Shown: positions 44,335 through 53,388, counted from the first letter of the stretch. The stretch: DNA of 64,000 nt from Nocardia spumae (GCF_020733635.1 NZ_JAJFZL010000001.1:4960001-5024000), one strand, 5' to 3'. Notes: a model not told the origin generated them from the sequence alone. Translations and numbers: made by a program.

Positions 44335-47048
44335 GCTACACCGTCAACGGCAAGACGTTCTCGCAGGAGCCACGCCCCGGTCAATGCCTGCGGACCTTCC
44401 TGCGGCATCTGGGCTGGTTCGGGGTGAAGAAGGGCTGCGACGCCGGCGATTGCGGCGCGTGCACGGTCTGGCTCGACGGACGCCCGGTGCACAGCTGCGT
44501 CACACCGGCGTTCCGGGCCGACGGGCACGAGGTGACCACGATCGAGGGGCTCGGCTCCCCCGAGAACCCGCACCCGGTGCAGCGGCAGTTCCGCGACGCC
44601 CCCGGCTTCCAGTGCGGCTTCTGCACCGCCGGCATGATCATGACGACGTGCGCTCTCACCGATGAGCAGAAGCGGGACCTGCCGCAGGCGTTGAAGGGAA
44701 ATCTCTGCCGCTGCACCGGTTACCGGGCGATCGAGGACGCGGTCAACGGCGTTTCCGCGATCGAGGTGGCGGAACCGGGCCGGGCGATCGGCACGAGTGT
44801 CGGCGCGCCCGCGGGAACCGAAGTGGTCACCGGGCGCGCCGAATACACGATGGACACCGCGCCGGAGGGCATGCTCCATCTGAAGGTGCTGCACTCACCG
44901 CACGCCCATGCGCGCATCGTCTCCATCGACACCGCAGCGGCCCTGGCCGTGCCCGGTGTGCACCGTGTCTACAGCTGGAAAGACGTGCCCCACAAGCTGT
45001 TCAACACCGCGATCCACACCGATCATCTGGTCGACCCGGACGACACCTACATCCTGGACAACGTGGTGCGCTTCGCCGGCCAGCGTGTGGTAGCGGTGCT
45101 CGCCGAATCGATCGGCACCGCGGAGGAGGGCTGCCGCAGGGTCACGGTCGAGTACGAGGTGCTGCCCGCGGTCTTCGATCCCGAGCAGGCGATGCATATC
45201 GGCGCGCCACAGCTGCACGGCTCCGACGACCCGTTCGTGCAGGATCCGGTGCACAACGTCCTCATCGAGCTGCACGGCGAAATCGGTTCGGTGGCGCGGG
45301 GTTTCGCCGAGGCGGACGTCATCCACGAAGGCACGTACTTCTCACCTCGGGTGCAGCACGCGCATCTGGAGACGCACGGGTCGATCGCCTGGATGCACGA
45401 GGGCCGGTTACATGTGCGGACCAGTTCGCAGTCCCCGTGGATCGCGAAGGGAAAACTGGCGCACCTGTTCGACCTGCGCCCCGATCAGATCCGGGTGTTC
45501 TGCGAACGCGTCGGCGGCGGTTTCGGCGGTAAGCAGGAGGTGATCAGCGAGGACCTGGTGGCGCTGGCAACCCTGGACACCGGACGCCCGACCTGTTTCG
45601 AGTACACCCGCGAAGAGGAGTTCACCACCGCCTCCCCCAGACATCCGATGAAGATCACGGTCAAGCTCGGAGCGCGCTCCGACGGCACCCTGACCGCGGT
45701 GCAGTTCCGCAACGTCTCCAATACCGGCGCATACGGCAACCACGGCGCCGAGACCCTGTTCGCCGGCGGCTCCGCGATCGCGGCGTACCGCTGTCCCAAC
45801 AAGAAGTTCGACGGCTACTCGGTCTACACCAACACCGTGCCCAGCGGGGCGTTGCGCGGCTACGGCATGACCCAGCCGGTCTTCGCGGTGGAATCGGCCA
45901 TGCACGAACTGGCCGTCGCGCTCGGCATGGATCCGCTGGAACTGCGCCGCCGCAACATCATCCGGCCCGGTGATTCGCTGTTGTCGATTCATGACGAGCC
46001 CGACGACGTGGCGTTCACCGAGGACGCGCTGACGGCGTGTATCGATCGGGTCGACGCCGCGCTGCGTGCCCATCCCGACGGGCAGGCGTTCGACGAGAAC
46101 TGGCTGATCGGCACCGGCGCCGCTGCCTCGATCCACGAGACCGCACCGCCCACCGAGCACATCTCGGTCGGGCTGGCCGCCCTCGGCGACGACGGCGGCT
46201 ACGAGATCGCCGTGGGCACTGTGGAATTCGGCGAGGGAACATCGACGGCGCATGTCCAGATCGCCGCGGCGGAGCTGGGCACTACCCCGGCACGCGTCCG
46301 GCTCGTGCAATCCGATACCGACCGCACCGGTTTCGACACCGGGGCCTTCGCCAGTGCGGGACTGTTCGTCGCCGGTAATGCCGTTCAGCGGACCGCGGCC
46401 GCCCTGCGCGAACGGATCCTGCGTTTCGCCGCGGCGCATTCCGGCGTCGCCCTGACATCCTGCGCTCTCGACGACGATGCCGTGCGCTGCGGCGACCACC
46501 GCATTCCGCTGGTCGAGGTCGCGGCCGCCGCCCGCGAGCGGGGTGTGCGGCTGACCGAATCACGCAAGGCGTACGGCTCGCCCCGCAGCCTGTCCTGCAA
46601 CGCGCACGGCTTCCGGGTGGCCGTGCACCGCGTGACCGGCGAGATCCGCATCCTCTACAGCGTGCAGGCCGACGATGCCGGGGTCGTCATCAATCCGGCG
46701 CAGGTGCGCGGTCAGATCGAAGGCGGCGTGGCCCAGGGCCTCGGGTTCGTGCTGACCGAACACCATCTCGTCGACGACCACGGCGTCATGATCAACCCGA
46801 CGCTGCGCAACTACCGCATCCCCACCTACGCCGACACCCCGCGCACCGAGGTGCTGCTCGTCGAGTCCACCGATTCGGCCGGCCCGGCGCGGTCCAAGGG
46901 CATCGGCGAGTCGTGTATCAATCCCGTCGCGCCCGCACTGGCCAACGCCGTGTACGAGGCGACGGGGATCCGGTACCGCGAGCTGCCCCTGACACCCGAT
47001 CGGATCTTCGCGGCGCTGCGACCGACCCGGCTCACCCCGACCGGCTGA
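44331..47048 (+). CDS. Fused [2Fe-2S] and molybdopterin subunit, xanthine dehydrogenase family
   Basis: 905 residues. Residues about 1-150 are the two-cluster ferredoxin part: GVKKGCDAGDCGACTVWLDG, then FQCGFCTAGMIM and GNLCRCTGYRAIEDAV. From about 165 on is the molybdopterin-binding large subunit, with VGGGFGGKQEVISEDL and the later GALRGYGMTQPVFAVESA. The active-site Glu is in the end motif RSKGIGESCINPVAPALANA. It should hydroxylate a purine or aldehyde-like substrate. The S and L subunits are separate in most bacterial enzymes; here they are one chain, with FAD subunit apart. Confidence 0.88.
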   Translation: MSYTVNGKTFSQEPRPGQCLRTFLRHLGWFGVKKGCDAGDCGACTVWLDGRPVHSCVTPAFRADGHEVTTIEGLGSPENPHPVQRQFRDAPGFQCGFCTAGMIMTTCALTDEQKRDLPQALKGNLCRCTGYRAIEDAVNGVSAIEVAEPGRAIGTSVGAPAGTEVVTGRAEYTMDTAPEGMLHLKVLHSPHAHARIVSIDTAAALAVPGVHRVYSWKDVPHKLFNTAIHTDHLVDPDDTYILDNVVRFAGQRVVAVLAESIGTAEEGCRRVTVEYEVLPAVFDPEQAMHIGAPQLHGSDDPFVQDPVHNVLIELHGEIGSVARGFAEADVIHEGTYFSPRVQHAHLETHGSIAWMHEGRLHVRTSSQSPWIAKGKLAHLFDLRPDQIRVFCERVGGGFGGKQEVISEDLVALATLDTGRPTCFEYTREEEFTTASPRHPMKITVKLGARSDGTLTAVQFRNVSNTGAYGNHGAETLFAGGSAIAAYRCPNKKFDGYSVYTNTVPSGALRGYGMTQPVFAVESAMHELAVALGMDPLELRRRNIIRPGDSLLSIHDEPDDVAFTEDALTACIDRVDAALRAHPDGQAFDENWLIGTGAAASIHETAPPTEHISVGLAALGDDGGYEIAVGTVEFGEGTSTAHVQIAAAELGTTPARVRLVQSDTDRTGFDTGAFASAGLFVAGNAVQRTAAALRERILRFAAAHSGVALTSCALDDDAVRCGDHRIPLVEVAAAARERGVRLTESRKAYGSPRSLSCNAHGFRVAVHRVTGEIRILYSVQADDAGVVINPAQVRGQIEGGVAQGLGFVLTEHHLVDDHGVMINPTLRNYRIPTYADTPRTEVLLVESTDSAGPARSKGIGESCINPVAPALANAVYEATGIRYRELPLTPDRIFAALRPTRLTPTG

Positions 47049-47061
47049 CCCGGAGAGATCG

Positions 47062-48033
47062 ATGACCCGCGAGACGCCGGACGGCCACGCCGCCACCGTC
47101 ATCATCGGCGAAAAGGTCCGCCCCGGCTGCGAGGAGGCGTTCCTGGCCTGGCAGCACGGGCTCAACAACCTGGCGGCACAGTATCCGGGATTCATCGCCG
47201 CGGAGATCAATCCGCCGACTCCCACGCAGCCGCAGTGGTCGCTGATCTACCGCTTCGATTCGATCCCGAATCTGCGCGCGTGGATCAACAGCGCCACCCG
47301 CCAGGACAGGCTCGCCGAAGGGCGGCGCTACCTCGACGGCTCCCCCACGCAGCAGATCCTCACCGGCGGGGCCGCACCCCCGGATACCCTCGTCACCGCG
47401 GTGGTGACGCATCGGGTCCTCCCCGACCAGATCGACGAGTTTCTCTCGTGGCAGGAACGCCTTCGGCTGGCGGAGAACGCGTTTCCCGGCTTCCGGGGTT
47501 CGGAGCTGTTCCGTCCGATCGAGGGTGTGCAGGACGAGTGGACCATGCTCTACCGCTACGACAGCGCCGCCGACCTGGATCGGTGGCTGACCTCCCGCGA
47601 GCGGCAGCAACTGCTCGACGAAGGGAAGCGGTTCAGCGACTTCCGGTTACGCACCATCGACAACTCGTTCGGCAGCTGGTTCGCGTTCGACGAGGACGGG
47701 GGCTCGGCACGCGCGCCGTCACAGACGAAGACGTCGATCGCGGTGTGGGTCGGCCTGTATCCGACGGTCGTGCTGCTCACGCTGGCGATGTCGCCCGCGG
47801 GATTGCCGCTGTGGCTGGGCATGCTGATCGGAAATCTGTTGTCCAGCTTCGTCATGACGTTCGTGACGATGCCGCGCTATGTGAATCCACTGCTCGAACG
47901 CTGGCTGCAACCCGCCCCCGATGCGCCGAAGCCGGCGACCGATATTCGCGGCGTCCTGCTGATCGCCGCGGTGATGGCGTGCTGGGCGGTGCTGTTCTGG
48001 CTGGTGACCGATGTGTTCTGGCATCTGCCCTGA
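47062..48033 (+). CDS. Double ABM-domain membrane protein
   Basis: 323 residues. Two antibiotic-biosynthesis-monooxygenase-like domains lie at about 10-100 (VIIGEKVRPGCEEAFLAWQ) and 105-200 (VVTHRVLPDQIDEFLSWQE), each with a repeated WxxxxRYDS or IYRFDS strand. They are followed by three hydrophobic segments (about 228-247, 250-272, 300-320). It starts 14 bases after the molybdenum subunit gene. The family is common in actinobacteria; substrates are unknown. It may tether the Mo enzyme or process its product at the membrane. Confidence 0.83.
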   Translation: MTRETPDGHAATVIIGEKVRPGCEEAFLAWQHGLNNLAAQYPGFIAAEINPPTPTQPQWSLIYRFDSIPNLRAWINSATRQDRLAEGRRYLDGSPTQQILTGGAAPPDTLVTAVVTHRVLPDQIDEFLSWQERLRLAENAFPGFRGSELFRPIEGVQDEWTMLYRYDSAADLDRWLTSRERQQLLDEGKRFSDFRLRTIDNSFGSWFAFDEDGGSARAPSQTKTSIAVWVGLYPTVVLLTLAMSPAGLPLWLGMLIGNLLSSFVMTFVTMPRYVNPLLERWLQPAPDAPKPATDIRGVLLIAAVMACWAVLFWLVTDVFWHLP

Positions 48034-48080
48034 GACACCGACAACGACGAGGACGCCGCAACCCGAGAGGAGAACCGATC

Positions 48081-49169
48081 ATGACGACCACATCCAACGG
48101 CAGCGCAGTTCCGGAATTCATGCGGCCGGTCGTCGCCGACGAACCGGCGGCGAGCGCTCGCACCGTCGCCGAACAGGCGGTCCTGGCGCTGAACGCGTCC
48201 ATGATCACGCTGTACGAGAGCTCCCTGGAGAAGTTCAAGCAGAACATGCTCGATCAGGTGCCGATCATCCTGGCGCTGTTCACCGGTGCGGGCGGGCAGA
48301 TGATCCTGTACCGGCCGGGCCGCGAACCGGAGATCGCGCCACCGGTGCCGATCGTCTACCAGTTGGCCAAGTCCGTCGGACACAGCACGATGGCGATCTA
48401 CGAGATCGTGGCGCCGTATGTGTCCAACGCGTACGCCAATCAGCTGTGGCGTCCCCCACTCGAGATGTATCGGGCACAGCATCGGACCGCGTTCGACAGC
48501 CTGGAGGCACTGGACCTGTCCGAAGAGGATCGCTCGGTGCTGCGCACGATTCTGCGGCGCAATCTGGCCTTCATGGACGAATGCCTGGCCAGGGGCGGGT
48601 ACAGCTACGACGACGTCGAGAAGTTCATCCGCGAGACCGAACCCTGTTCGGCCCGGTCGATCGGCATCGGCTCGGGAGCCCAGGTCGGGCACTGGATGCA
48701 GGTCCTCGACGAGTGGAAGACAACCCTCGGCGACGACTGGGAGCGCACCTACGCGGTGAGCAACGCGCTGTACGTCGCGCGGCAGAACAACATCCTCTAC
48801 AGCGTTCTGGTCCAATTCATGGGCACCGAGGCGATGGGCGACCGGCTGTTGCTCGTCGAGACGACGGAATTCGAGACCACACCCGAGAAATTGCTCGACG
48901 TCCTCGGCCGCATCGTCGCCGACCGTTCATTGGGGATGGTCTTCTTCCGCGACTACTACCTCATGGACGTCGAACTCCTCGGTGGCGGCGGCCGGGCGGC
49001 GATCGAACGCGAAATGGCCGCGCGCGGAAAGGAAGCCGTACTGCCGAGCCTGGCGCCGTTCCGTTCCGACGACTGGCCGTGGAAGACCGATCCGGATAAG
49101 GGAACCGGCCCGGCGCGGCTGGAGGATGCCGTCGCGGGCTGCCCGATCCGTCCCGAGCCGGTGCGCTGA
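48081..49169 (+). CDS. Unrecognised 362-residue protein in Mo-hydroxylase operon
   Basis: 362 residues, soluble, no signal peptide, mostly alpha-helical by composition. Recurrent features are EKFKQNMLDQVPIILALFTG, GQMILYRPGREPEIAPP, YDDVEKFIRETEPCSARSIG and GDDWERTYAVSNALYVARQN. I do not recognise a family or cofactor site. The ATG at 48081 follows an AGGAGAACC site. Its stop overlaps the deaminase start (TGATG), so it is translated with the cluster. A role in maturation or regulation of the Mo enzyme is an open inference. Confidence 0.78.
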   Translation: MTTTSNGSAVPEFMRPVVADEPAASARTVAEQAVLALNASMITLYESSLEKFKQNMLDQVPIILALFTGAGGQMILYRPGREPEIAPPVPIVYQLAKSVGHSTMAIYEIVAPYVSNAYANQLWRPPLEMYRAQHRTAFDSLEALDLSEEDRSVLRTILRRNLAFMDECLARGGYSYDDVEKFIRETEPCSARSIGIGSGAQVGHWMQVLDEWKTTLGDDWERTYAVSNALYVARQNNILYSVLVQFMGTEAMGDRLLLVETTEFETTPEKLLDVLGRIVADRSLGMVFFRDYYLMDVELLGGGGRAAIEREMAARGKEAVLPSLAPFRSDDWPWKTDPDKGTGPARLEDAVAGCPIRPEPVR

Positions 49170-49648
49170 TGCCGGGTACTACGGATTACGCCCAGCGCAC
49201 CATCGACATCGCTCGCGGCAGTGTCGCCGAGGGCGGACCGCCGTTCGGTTCCGTCATCGTCAAGGACGGTGAAATCCTCGCCGAGGGCATCAATTGTGTT
49301 GCCCGGACTCATGATCCGACCGATCACGCCGAGATTCGCGCCATCCGCGAGGCGTGCCGGAAGCTGGGCACGCAGTATCTGACCGGATGTTCGGTCTACG
49401 CCATCGCCCATCCCTGCCCGATGTGCCTGGCGGCGTTGTATCACTGCGCGCCGGACGAAGTCGTCTTCCTGGCCACCCGCGAGGACACCGCGCCGTACCT
49501 GGCCGGCCACAAGGACAAGTACTTCGAACCGAGCACCTTCTATGCCGAGTTCGCCGAGCCGTGGAATCAGCGACGGCTGCCGATGCGCTACCAACCCCGC
49601 GCGGACGCCGTCGAGGTGTACAAGGTGTTTCGAGATTGCCAGCGGTGA
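49169..49648 (+). CDS. Purine-type nucleoside deaminase
   Basis: 159 residues of the cytidine/guanine deaminase fold. The zinc ligands and proton shuttle are THDPTDHAEIRAIREA (His-Ala-Glu near residues 53-55) and AHPCPMCLAAL (Cys-x-x-Cys near 83-86). Long C-terminal helices with DKYFEPSTFYAEFAEPW resemble guanine deaminase. It would release ammonia from guanine or adenine-like bases. The ATG shares two bases with the stop of the previous gene, which supports co-translation with the xanthine dehydrogenase-type subunits. Confidence 0.87.
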   Translation: MPGTTDYAQRTIDIARGSVAEGGPPFGSVIVKDGEILAEGINCVARTHDPTDHAEIRAIREACRKLGTQYLTGCSVYAIAHPCPMCLAALYHCAPDEVVFLATREDTAPYLAGHKDKYFEPSTFYAEFAEPWNQRRLPMRYQPRADAVEVYKVFRDCQR

Positions 49649-49709
49649 CCCCCAGCGGCGGATTCGCGGATTCGACTCCCGCGGCGGGGCGCCCCTGGCC
49701 GGGCGGCGC

Positions 49710-50849
49710 TCACGATATGCGGTCGTGGTGGATTCGCCCCTCGATGTCGGCCAGCCGGCGACCGCCGCCGCCACGGTTGCCGGCGATGATCTCCGCGGCG
49801 ATCGACACCGCGGTCTCCTGCGGCGTGCGCGCACCGAGGTCGAGGCCGATCGGGCCGCGGAGCCGGCCCAGCTCGGTATCGGTGAGTCCCGCGGCGCGTA
49901 GGCGGCGCAGCCGATCCGCATGGGTGCGCCGCGAACCCATCGCACCCACATAGCCGCCCCCGCGTAGCCGCAGCGCCACCCGCAGTACCGGCACGTCGAA
50001 CTTCGGGTCGTGGGTCAGTACGCAGATCACGGTGCGGGCATCGAGGGCGCCCTGCCGCGCCTGCCCGGCGAGATAGCGATGCGGCCAGTCGACGACGACT
50101 TCGTCGGCGGCCGGGAAACGGTCCGCAGTGGTGAACCTCGGCCGGGCATCGCAGACCGTCACCCGGTATCCCAGCAGCGCGCCCTGGTGCGCCAGCGCGG
50201 CGGCGAAGTCGATCGCTCCGAAGATCACCATCCGCGCCCGGGGCCCATAACTGCCGACGAACACCTCCATCCCGCTGTCCTGGCACAGACCGTCCCCACC
50301 ACAGCGGATGACACCGCTGTGGTGGGCGTCCAGCAGTCCGCGGATCCGGCCCGCGACGACACCGTCGACTCCGGCCGATCCGAGCGATCCGGTGACCGAA
50401 TCCGGGGTGACGACCAGCCGCCGGCCCAGTCCGCCGGACTCCGGAGCCGCGATGACCGTGGCCACCGCGGTCGGCCGGTCCGCGGCGATATCGTCGGCGA
50501 CGGCCTGCAACTGCGGGAACGTCTGCCGCGATACCGGCTCCGCGAAGATGTCGATCTCACCCCCGCAGGTCAGCCCGGCCACGAACGGATCCTCGTCACG
50601 GGCCCGGTAACTCTCCAATCGCGGTCGCCCGCCCCGCGCCACGTCGACGGCCAGCTCGTAGACGGCCGCTTCCACACAACCACCCGACACCGACCCTGCG
50701 ACGCTGCCGTCGGGAGCCACCACCATCACCGCACCGGCCGGTCGCGGCGACGACCCCCGCGTGCGAACCACCGTGGCGACACCGGCGGTGCCACCCGATC
50801 GCCAGATCGACGTCAGTTCCGCCAGCACGTCGCGCACGGCCGCACGCAC
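49710..50849 (-). CDS. XdhC/CoxI-type molybdenum cofactor insertion protein
   Basis: 379 residues. The N-terminal XdhC part has GVATVVRTRGSSPRPAGA and GSVSGGCVEAAVYELA, which precede a Rossmann-like C-terminal domain with VIFGAIDFAAALAHQG and the end motif GLDLGARTPQETAVSIAAEI. XdhC binds molybdopterin and adds the terminal sulfur ligand to xanthine dehydrogenase-type enzymes. The gene is convergent with the deaminase, 61 bases apart, but serves the Mo cluster. GTG at 50849 is the longest start; GTG at 50837 is possible. Confidence 0.86.
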   Translation of the reverse strand: MRAAVRDVLAELTSIWRSGGTAGVATVVRTRGSSPRPAGAVMVVAPDGSVAGSVSGGCVEAAVYELAVDVARGGRPRLESYRARDEDPFVAGLTCGGEIDIFAEPVSRQTFPQLQAVADDIAADRPTAVATVIAAPESGGLGRRLVVTPDSVTGSLGSAGVDGVVAGRIRGLLDAHHSGVIRCGGDGLCQDSGMEVFVGSYGPRARMVIFGAIDFAAALAHQGALLGYRVTVCDARPRFTTADRFPAADEVVVDWPHRYLAGQARQGALDARTVICVLTHDPKFDVPVLRVALRLRGGGYVGAMGSRRTHADRLRRLRAAGLTDTELGRLRGPIGLDLGARTPQETAVSIAAEIIAGNRGGGGRRLADIEGRIHHDRIS

Positions 50850-51335
50850 CCTTCGGTCGTGGCCGCTGCCATCGACTGTGGTAACCGCATTCTTGAATCA
50901 TGCGCCGCATCGGCACAGTGCGCGGCTGTTATGAGGGAGGTTCCCCGAGGGCTCGAACCCGTGCCGCCGCAGCGCCGGCCCGGCGTGGCTCACCTGCACT
51001 GCCGATGCCGCTGGGGCTTCTGATGACACCGGCACTCGATCATGCGACAGCATCGCGAGCCCAGGTCGCGCGGTGCCGGGCAGCCGGCCCCGATGCGGAA
51101 TCCGGTCCGCCGCAGGCCTATCCGAAGTATCGGAGAAGAAAACTGAACATTTGATCATTCAATTTTCGATCGAAATGAAGATCAAATCGTGTTACCTCGG
51201 CAAAATATCGAGTTCGCCAGTTGTTAACGGTGACCATTCCCACAGTAACGAAAGTGGATTTACAGATTTCACCTTCATATATTTGGTGGTGCGCCGTGAT
51301 GGCGTCGTTATCCATCTGTGAAAGGAAATCAGTAC
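50850..51335. other. AT-rich intergenic region
   Basis: 486 bases without a gene. The first half is GC-rich like the rest of the window. From about 51120 it becomes markedly AT-rich and contains the long palindrome described separately. It forms the promoter region of the Ser/Ala-rich secreted protein gene. Confidence 0.6.
51149..51187. promoter_or_regulatory. 39-base hyphenated palindrome in AT-rich DNA
   Basis: Outer arms atttgatc (51149-51156) and gatcaaat (51180-51187) are perfect inverted copies. In the middle is the perfect palindrome tttcgatcgaaa. The flanking bases pair except for a one- or two-base shift. It sits about 150 bases upstream of the secreted protein gene and is a good operator candidate. 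Confidence 0.55.
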
Positions 51336-51635
51336 ATGGTCTCTCGCAAGATCCTTGCCGCCACCGCCCTCTCCGCCGGCGCCCTGTTCTTCGGCCCGGT
51401 CGCTATGGCCTCCGCTGCCGCACCCTCCGCCGACGCGGCTCCGAGCGCCCCCTCGGACCTGGGCTCGGGTTCGGCCGATACCGGCTCTTCCTCGGGTTCT
51501 GCGGGATCGTCCTCCGGCTCCGCCATGCTCGACTCCGGCAGCTCGGCCCTCGACGAGGGCACCTCCACCATCGACAACATCATCACCGCGATCACCGGCA
51601 TCGGCGACCTGGCCCAGCCCAAGCCCGCCCCCTGA
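51336..51635 (+). CDS. Small secreted Ser/Gly/Ala-rich protein
   Basis: 99 residues. A signal peptide covers about 1-28 (hydrophobic core AATALSAGALFFGPVAM, Ala-rich end). The mature part is a low-complexity Ser, Gly, Ala and Asp chain ending in a short helix with STIDNIITAITGIGDLAQ. ATG at 51336 follows GAAAGGAAA. A GTG at 51318 is in frame but gives a poorer N-terminus. Similar small secreted proteins are common in nocardiae; function is unknown. Confidence 0.75.
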   Translation: MVSRKILAATALSAGALFFGPVAMASAAAPSADAAPSAPSDLGSGSADTGSSSGSAGSSSGSAMLDSGSSALDEGTSTIDNIITAITGIGDLAQPKPAP

Positions 51636-52080
51636 TCCGGCTCCGGCGGACCCCACTTCGTTCTTGCCGGCTCTCGGGACCAACTCCCCGCGTGCTGATG
51701 CGCTTCGCGCCGGCGAGTACGGATTCACGGTCCATTGCCATAAATTCGCCATATTCAGAACAGTCGATCTCCGTGTCGAGTTGCCGCAGCAGGCAAACTC
51801 TGACGATCACGTTATCCGCTAGCGAGATAACTCTCCGCGATGGGCGTCCGAGTCTTCTGCGACACGGAGTTTCGCACGATTCACAGAACAATCGCCGGAC
51901 CACACGACCTCTCCCGAGGCGTTCGAAACACCCGGCGATGCGGCGAGCGGGTGCGCGGGCTCCCCCCCGAGAGCCCACCGGCACTCATCCCCGTGTTCAC
52001 GCAGCGTCGGGCGTGGCGAAGTCGGGGCTTGGCGAGGACACTGAAGGCATATCGCCGAATTCGTCTTCAGGAGCAATGTG
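51636..52080. other. Intergenic region with a short inverted repeat
   Basis: 445 bases without a convincing gene. An AT-rich inverted repeat at 51811-51831 (gttatc and gataac around gctagc) is the only structure noted. It may terminate the secreted gene or control the next one. Confidence 0.4.
51811..51831. repeat. Inverted repeat around GCTAGC
   Basis: Arms gttatc and gataac flank a core with the palindrome gctagc; one base offset prevents perfect symmetry. It lies in the gap before the gene at 52081. Its role is unknown. Confidence 0.4.
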
Positions 52081-52464
52081 ATGGCACCCGACAGGCCTTT
52101 CGGAATCGACCCGGAAGAATTCGAACGCGCGTTACGGGAGGCGGGGATCGACGTCCGCGACCTCCTCGGACGAGCCGGCGAGTACATCGACCGCGCCGGC
52201 GGGACGACACTGTCGTCGCTGCTCGGTGGGTTCGTCCAACCCGCACGTCCGCGGCCCCCGGCGCCGGAAGGTGAGACGACAGGCCAGACCGGCAGCGGGG
52301 TGTGGGTCATCTACAGCGTCGACGACACCGGCGAGGCCCGGGTCGAGCAGGTTTTCCCGAGCGAGCTCGAAGCCCTGCGCGCACACCGCGACAACACCGA
52401 TGAGCGCCGGCGAGTGCGATTCCTGCCCTACGGCGTCCCGGTAACAGCGCTGGACACCCCCTGA
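52081..52464 (+). CDS. Hypothetical protein
   Basis: 127 residues, acidic, without signal peptide or membrane segment. A helical N-terminus (IDPEEFERALREAGIDVRDL), a proline-rich spacer and a C-terminal strand-rich part with GVWVIYSVDDTGEARVEQ. The family is not recognised. GTG at 52078 and ATG at 52081 are adjacent; ATG is preferred because AGGAG is then about 7 bases away. Confidence 0.65.
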   Translation: MAPDRPFGIDPEEFERALREAGIDVRDLLGRAGEYIDRAGGTTLSSLLGGFVQPARPRPPAPEGETTGQTGSGVWVIYSVDDTGEARVEQVFPSELEALRAHRDNTDERRRVRFLPYGVPVTALDTP

Positions 52465-52867
52465 CCCGAGCCGCCCGCCACTCAGGGCAGGGCGCAGGTC
52501 CACTCGGAGGCCACCGCCTGTATTCGATCGATCAGTGCACCGGTGGTGGACCACAGGACCGTGTACCTGTCGACAACGCTTCATTCGGTCAGTTCGGGCG
52601 AACAAGCTTTGCTTCTACCTCGGCCAACCGTTGCCTCAGCCGGACCGACCGTCGGGGTGTTGCTCTGGGCGACTGCTGGCCACAGCGCGATGCCTCCGAC
52701 ACAAGCGCCCGGGCCGCCATCTCGGCGGAGATGTTCAGCCGCAGCGCGAGGCCTGTCGGTGAACGACGTGAGCATCGTCTCGTCGTCGACCGCGACCGGC
52801 GCACCCACCGCATGACATACGGTCGGTTTGAGTCCTGAATCATATTGCGTGGGAAGGAGCTTCGACG
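52465..52867. other. Intergenic region with a possible gene remnant
   Basis: 403 bases. The minus strand holds a possible frameshifted remnant (listed separately). The end of the region must hold the promoter of the DUF4232-type gene, whose RBS is GGAAGGAG at 52850-52857. Confidence 0.4.
52588..52810 (-). pseudogene. Possible frameshifted gene remnant
   Basis: One frame reads VGAPVAVDDETMLTSFTDRP and then turns to nonsense. A frame one base over continues plausibly with LALRLNISAEMAARALVSEA and ends in RLAEVEAKLVRPN before a stop. Joining them gives about 75 residues of helical protein. No family is recognised, and a chance arrangement is possible. Confidence 0.25.
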
Positions 52868-53374
52868 GTGACGAAGATGATGAAGCGAACGATGGCGGTG
52901 GCGGCGGCGATTCCGGCGATGTTCGTGGTTCCGGCGATCGGTTCCGCGCAGCCACCGGTATGTGCCGCCGGTATGTTGAACGCGACCACCCAGCAGGACG
53001 GGGCGCCCACCCCCACCGGGCAGAACAAGCTGCGGATCGTGCTCGCGAACACGTCCGCGCAGAGCTGCCTGGTGCAGGGCTATCCGAGCATCGACTTGAC
53101 CGGCCCCGACGATCCGACGTTCGGCCCGACCTATTCGCTGCCACGCCAGGACACCGGTTTCGCGCCCGTAGAGGTCGCGCCGGGCTCCGCCGTGAGCAGC
53201 GAACTCACCTATCTGGCCGACGGACCGGGCGGCTGGACGCCCCACACGATCGTCGTGACCCCGCCCGACACCACCGCCCGGTTGCAGGTGGCGTGGCCCC
53301 AGGCCGGCAGTGTCTCGCGCCAAGACGGCGCCACCCATCCGGGCACTTACATCGGTCCCTTGCGTCCGGCCTGA
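52868..53374 (+). CDS. Secreted DUF4232-type protein
   Basis: 168 residues. A signal peptide (about 1-28) ends near IGSAQP. The mature part has the DUF4232 pattern: LRIVLANTSAQSCLVQGYPSIDL with a buried Cys pair, and a strand pattern ending in HTIVVTPPDTTARLQVAWP. Members are secreted or lipoprotein beta-sandwich proteins of unknown role in actinobacteria. GTG at 52868 has AAGGAG 9-10 bases upstream. Confidence 0.8.
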   Translation: MTKMMKRTMAVAAAIPAMFVVPAIGSAQPPVCAAGMLNATTQQDGAPTPTGQNKLRIVLANTSAQSCLVQGYPSIDLTGPDDPTFGPTYSLPRQDTGFAPVEVAPGSAVSSELTYLADGPGGWTPHTIVVTPPDTTARLQVAWPQAGSVSRQDGATHPGTYIGPLRPA

Positions 53375-53388
53375 TCAGCGACACGGTC

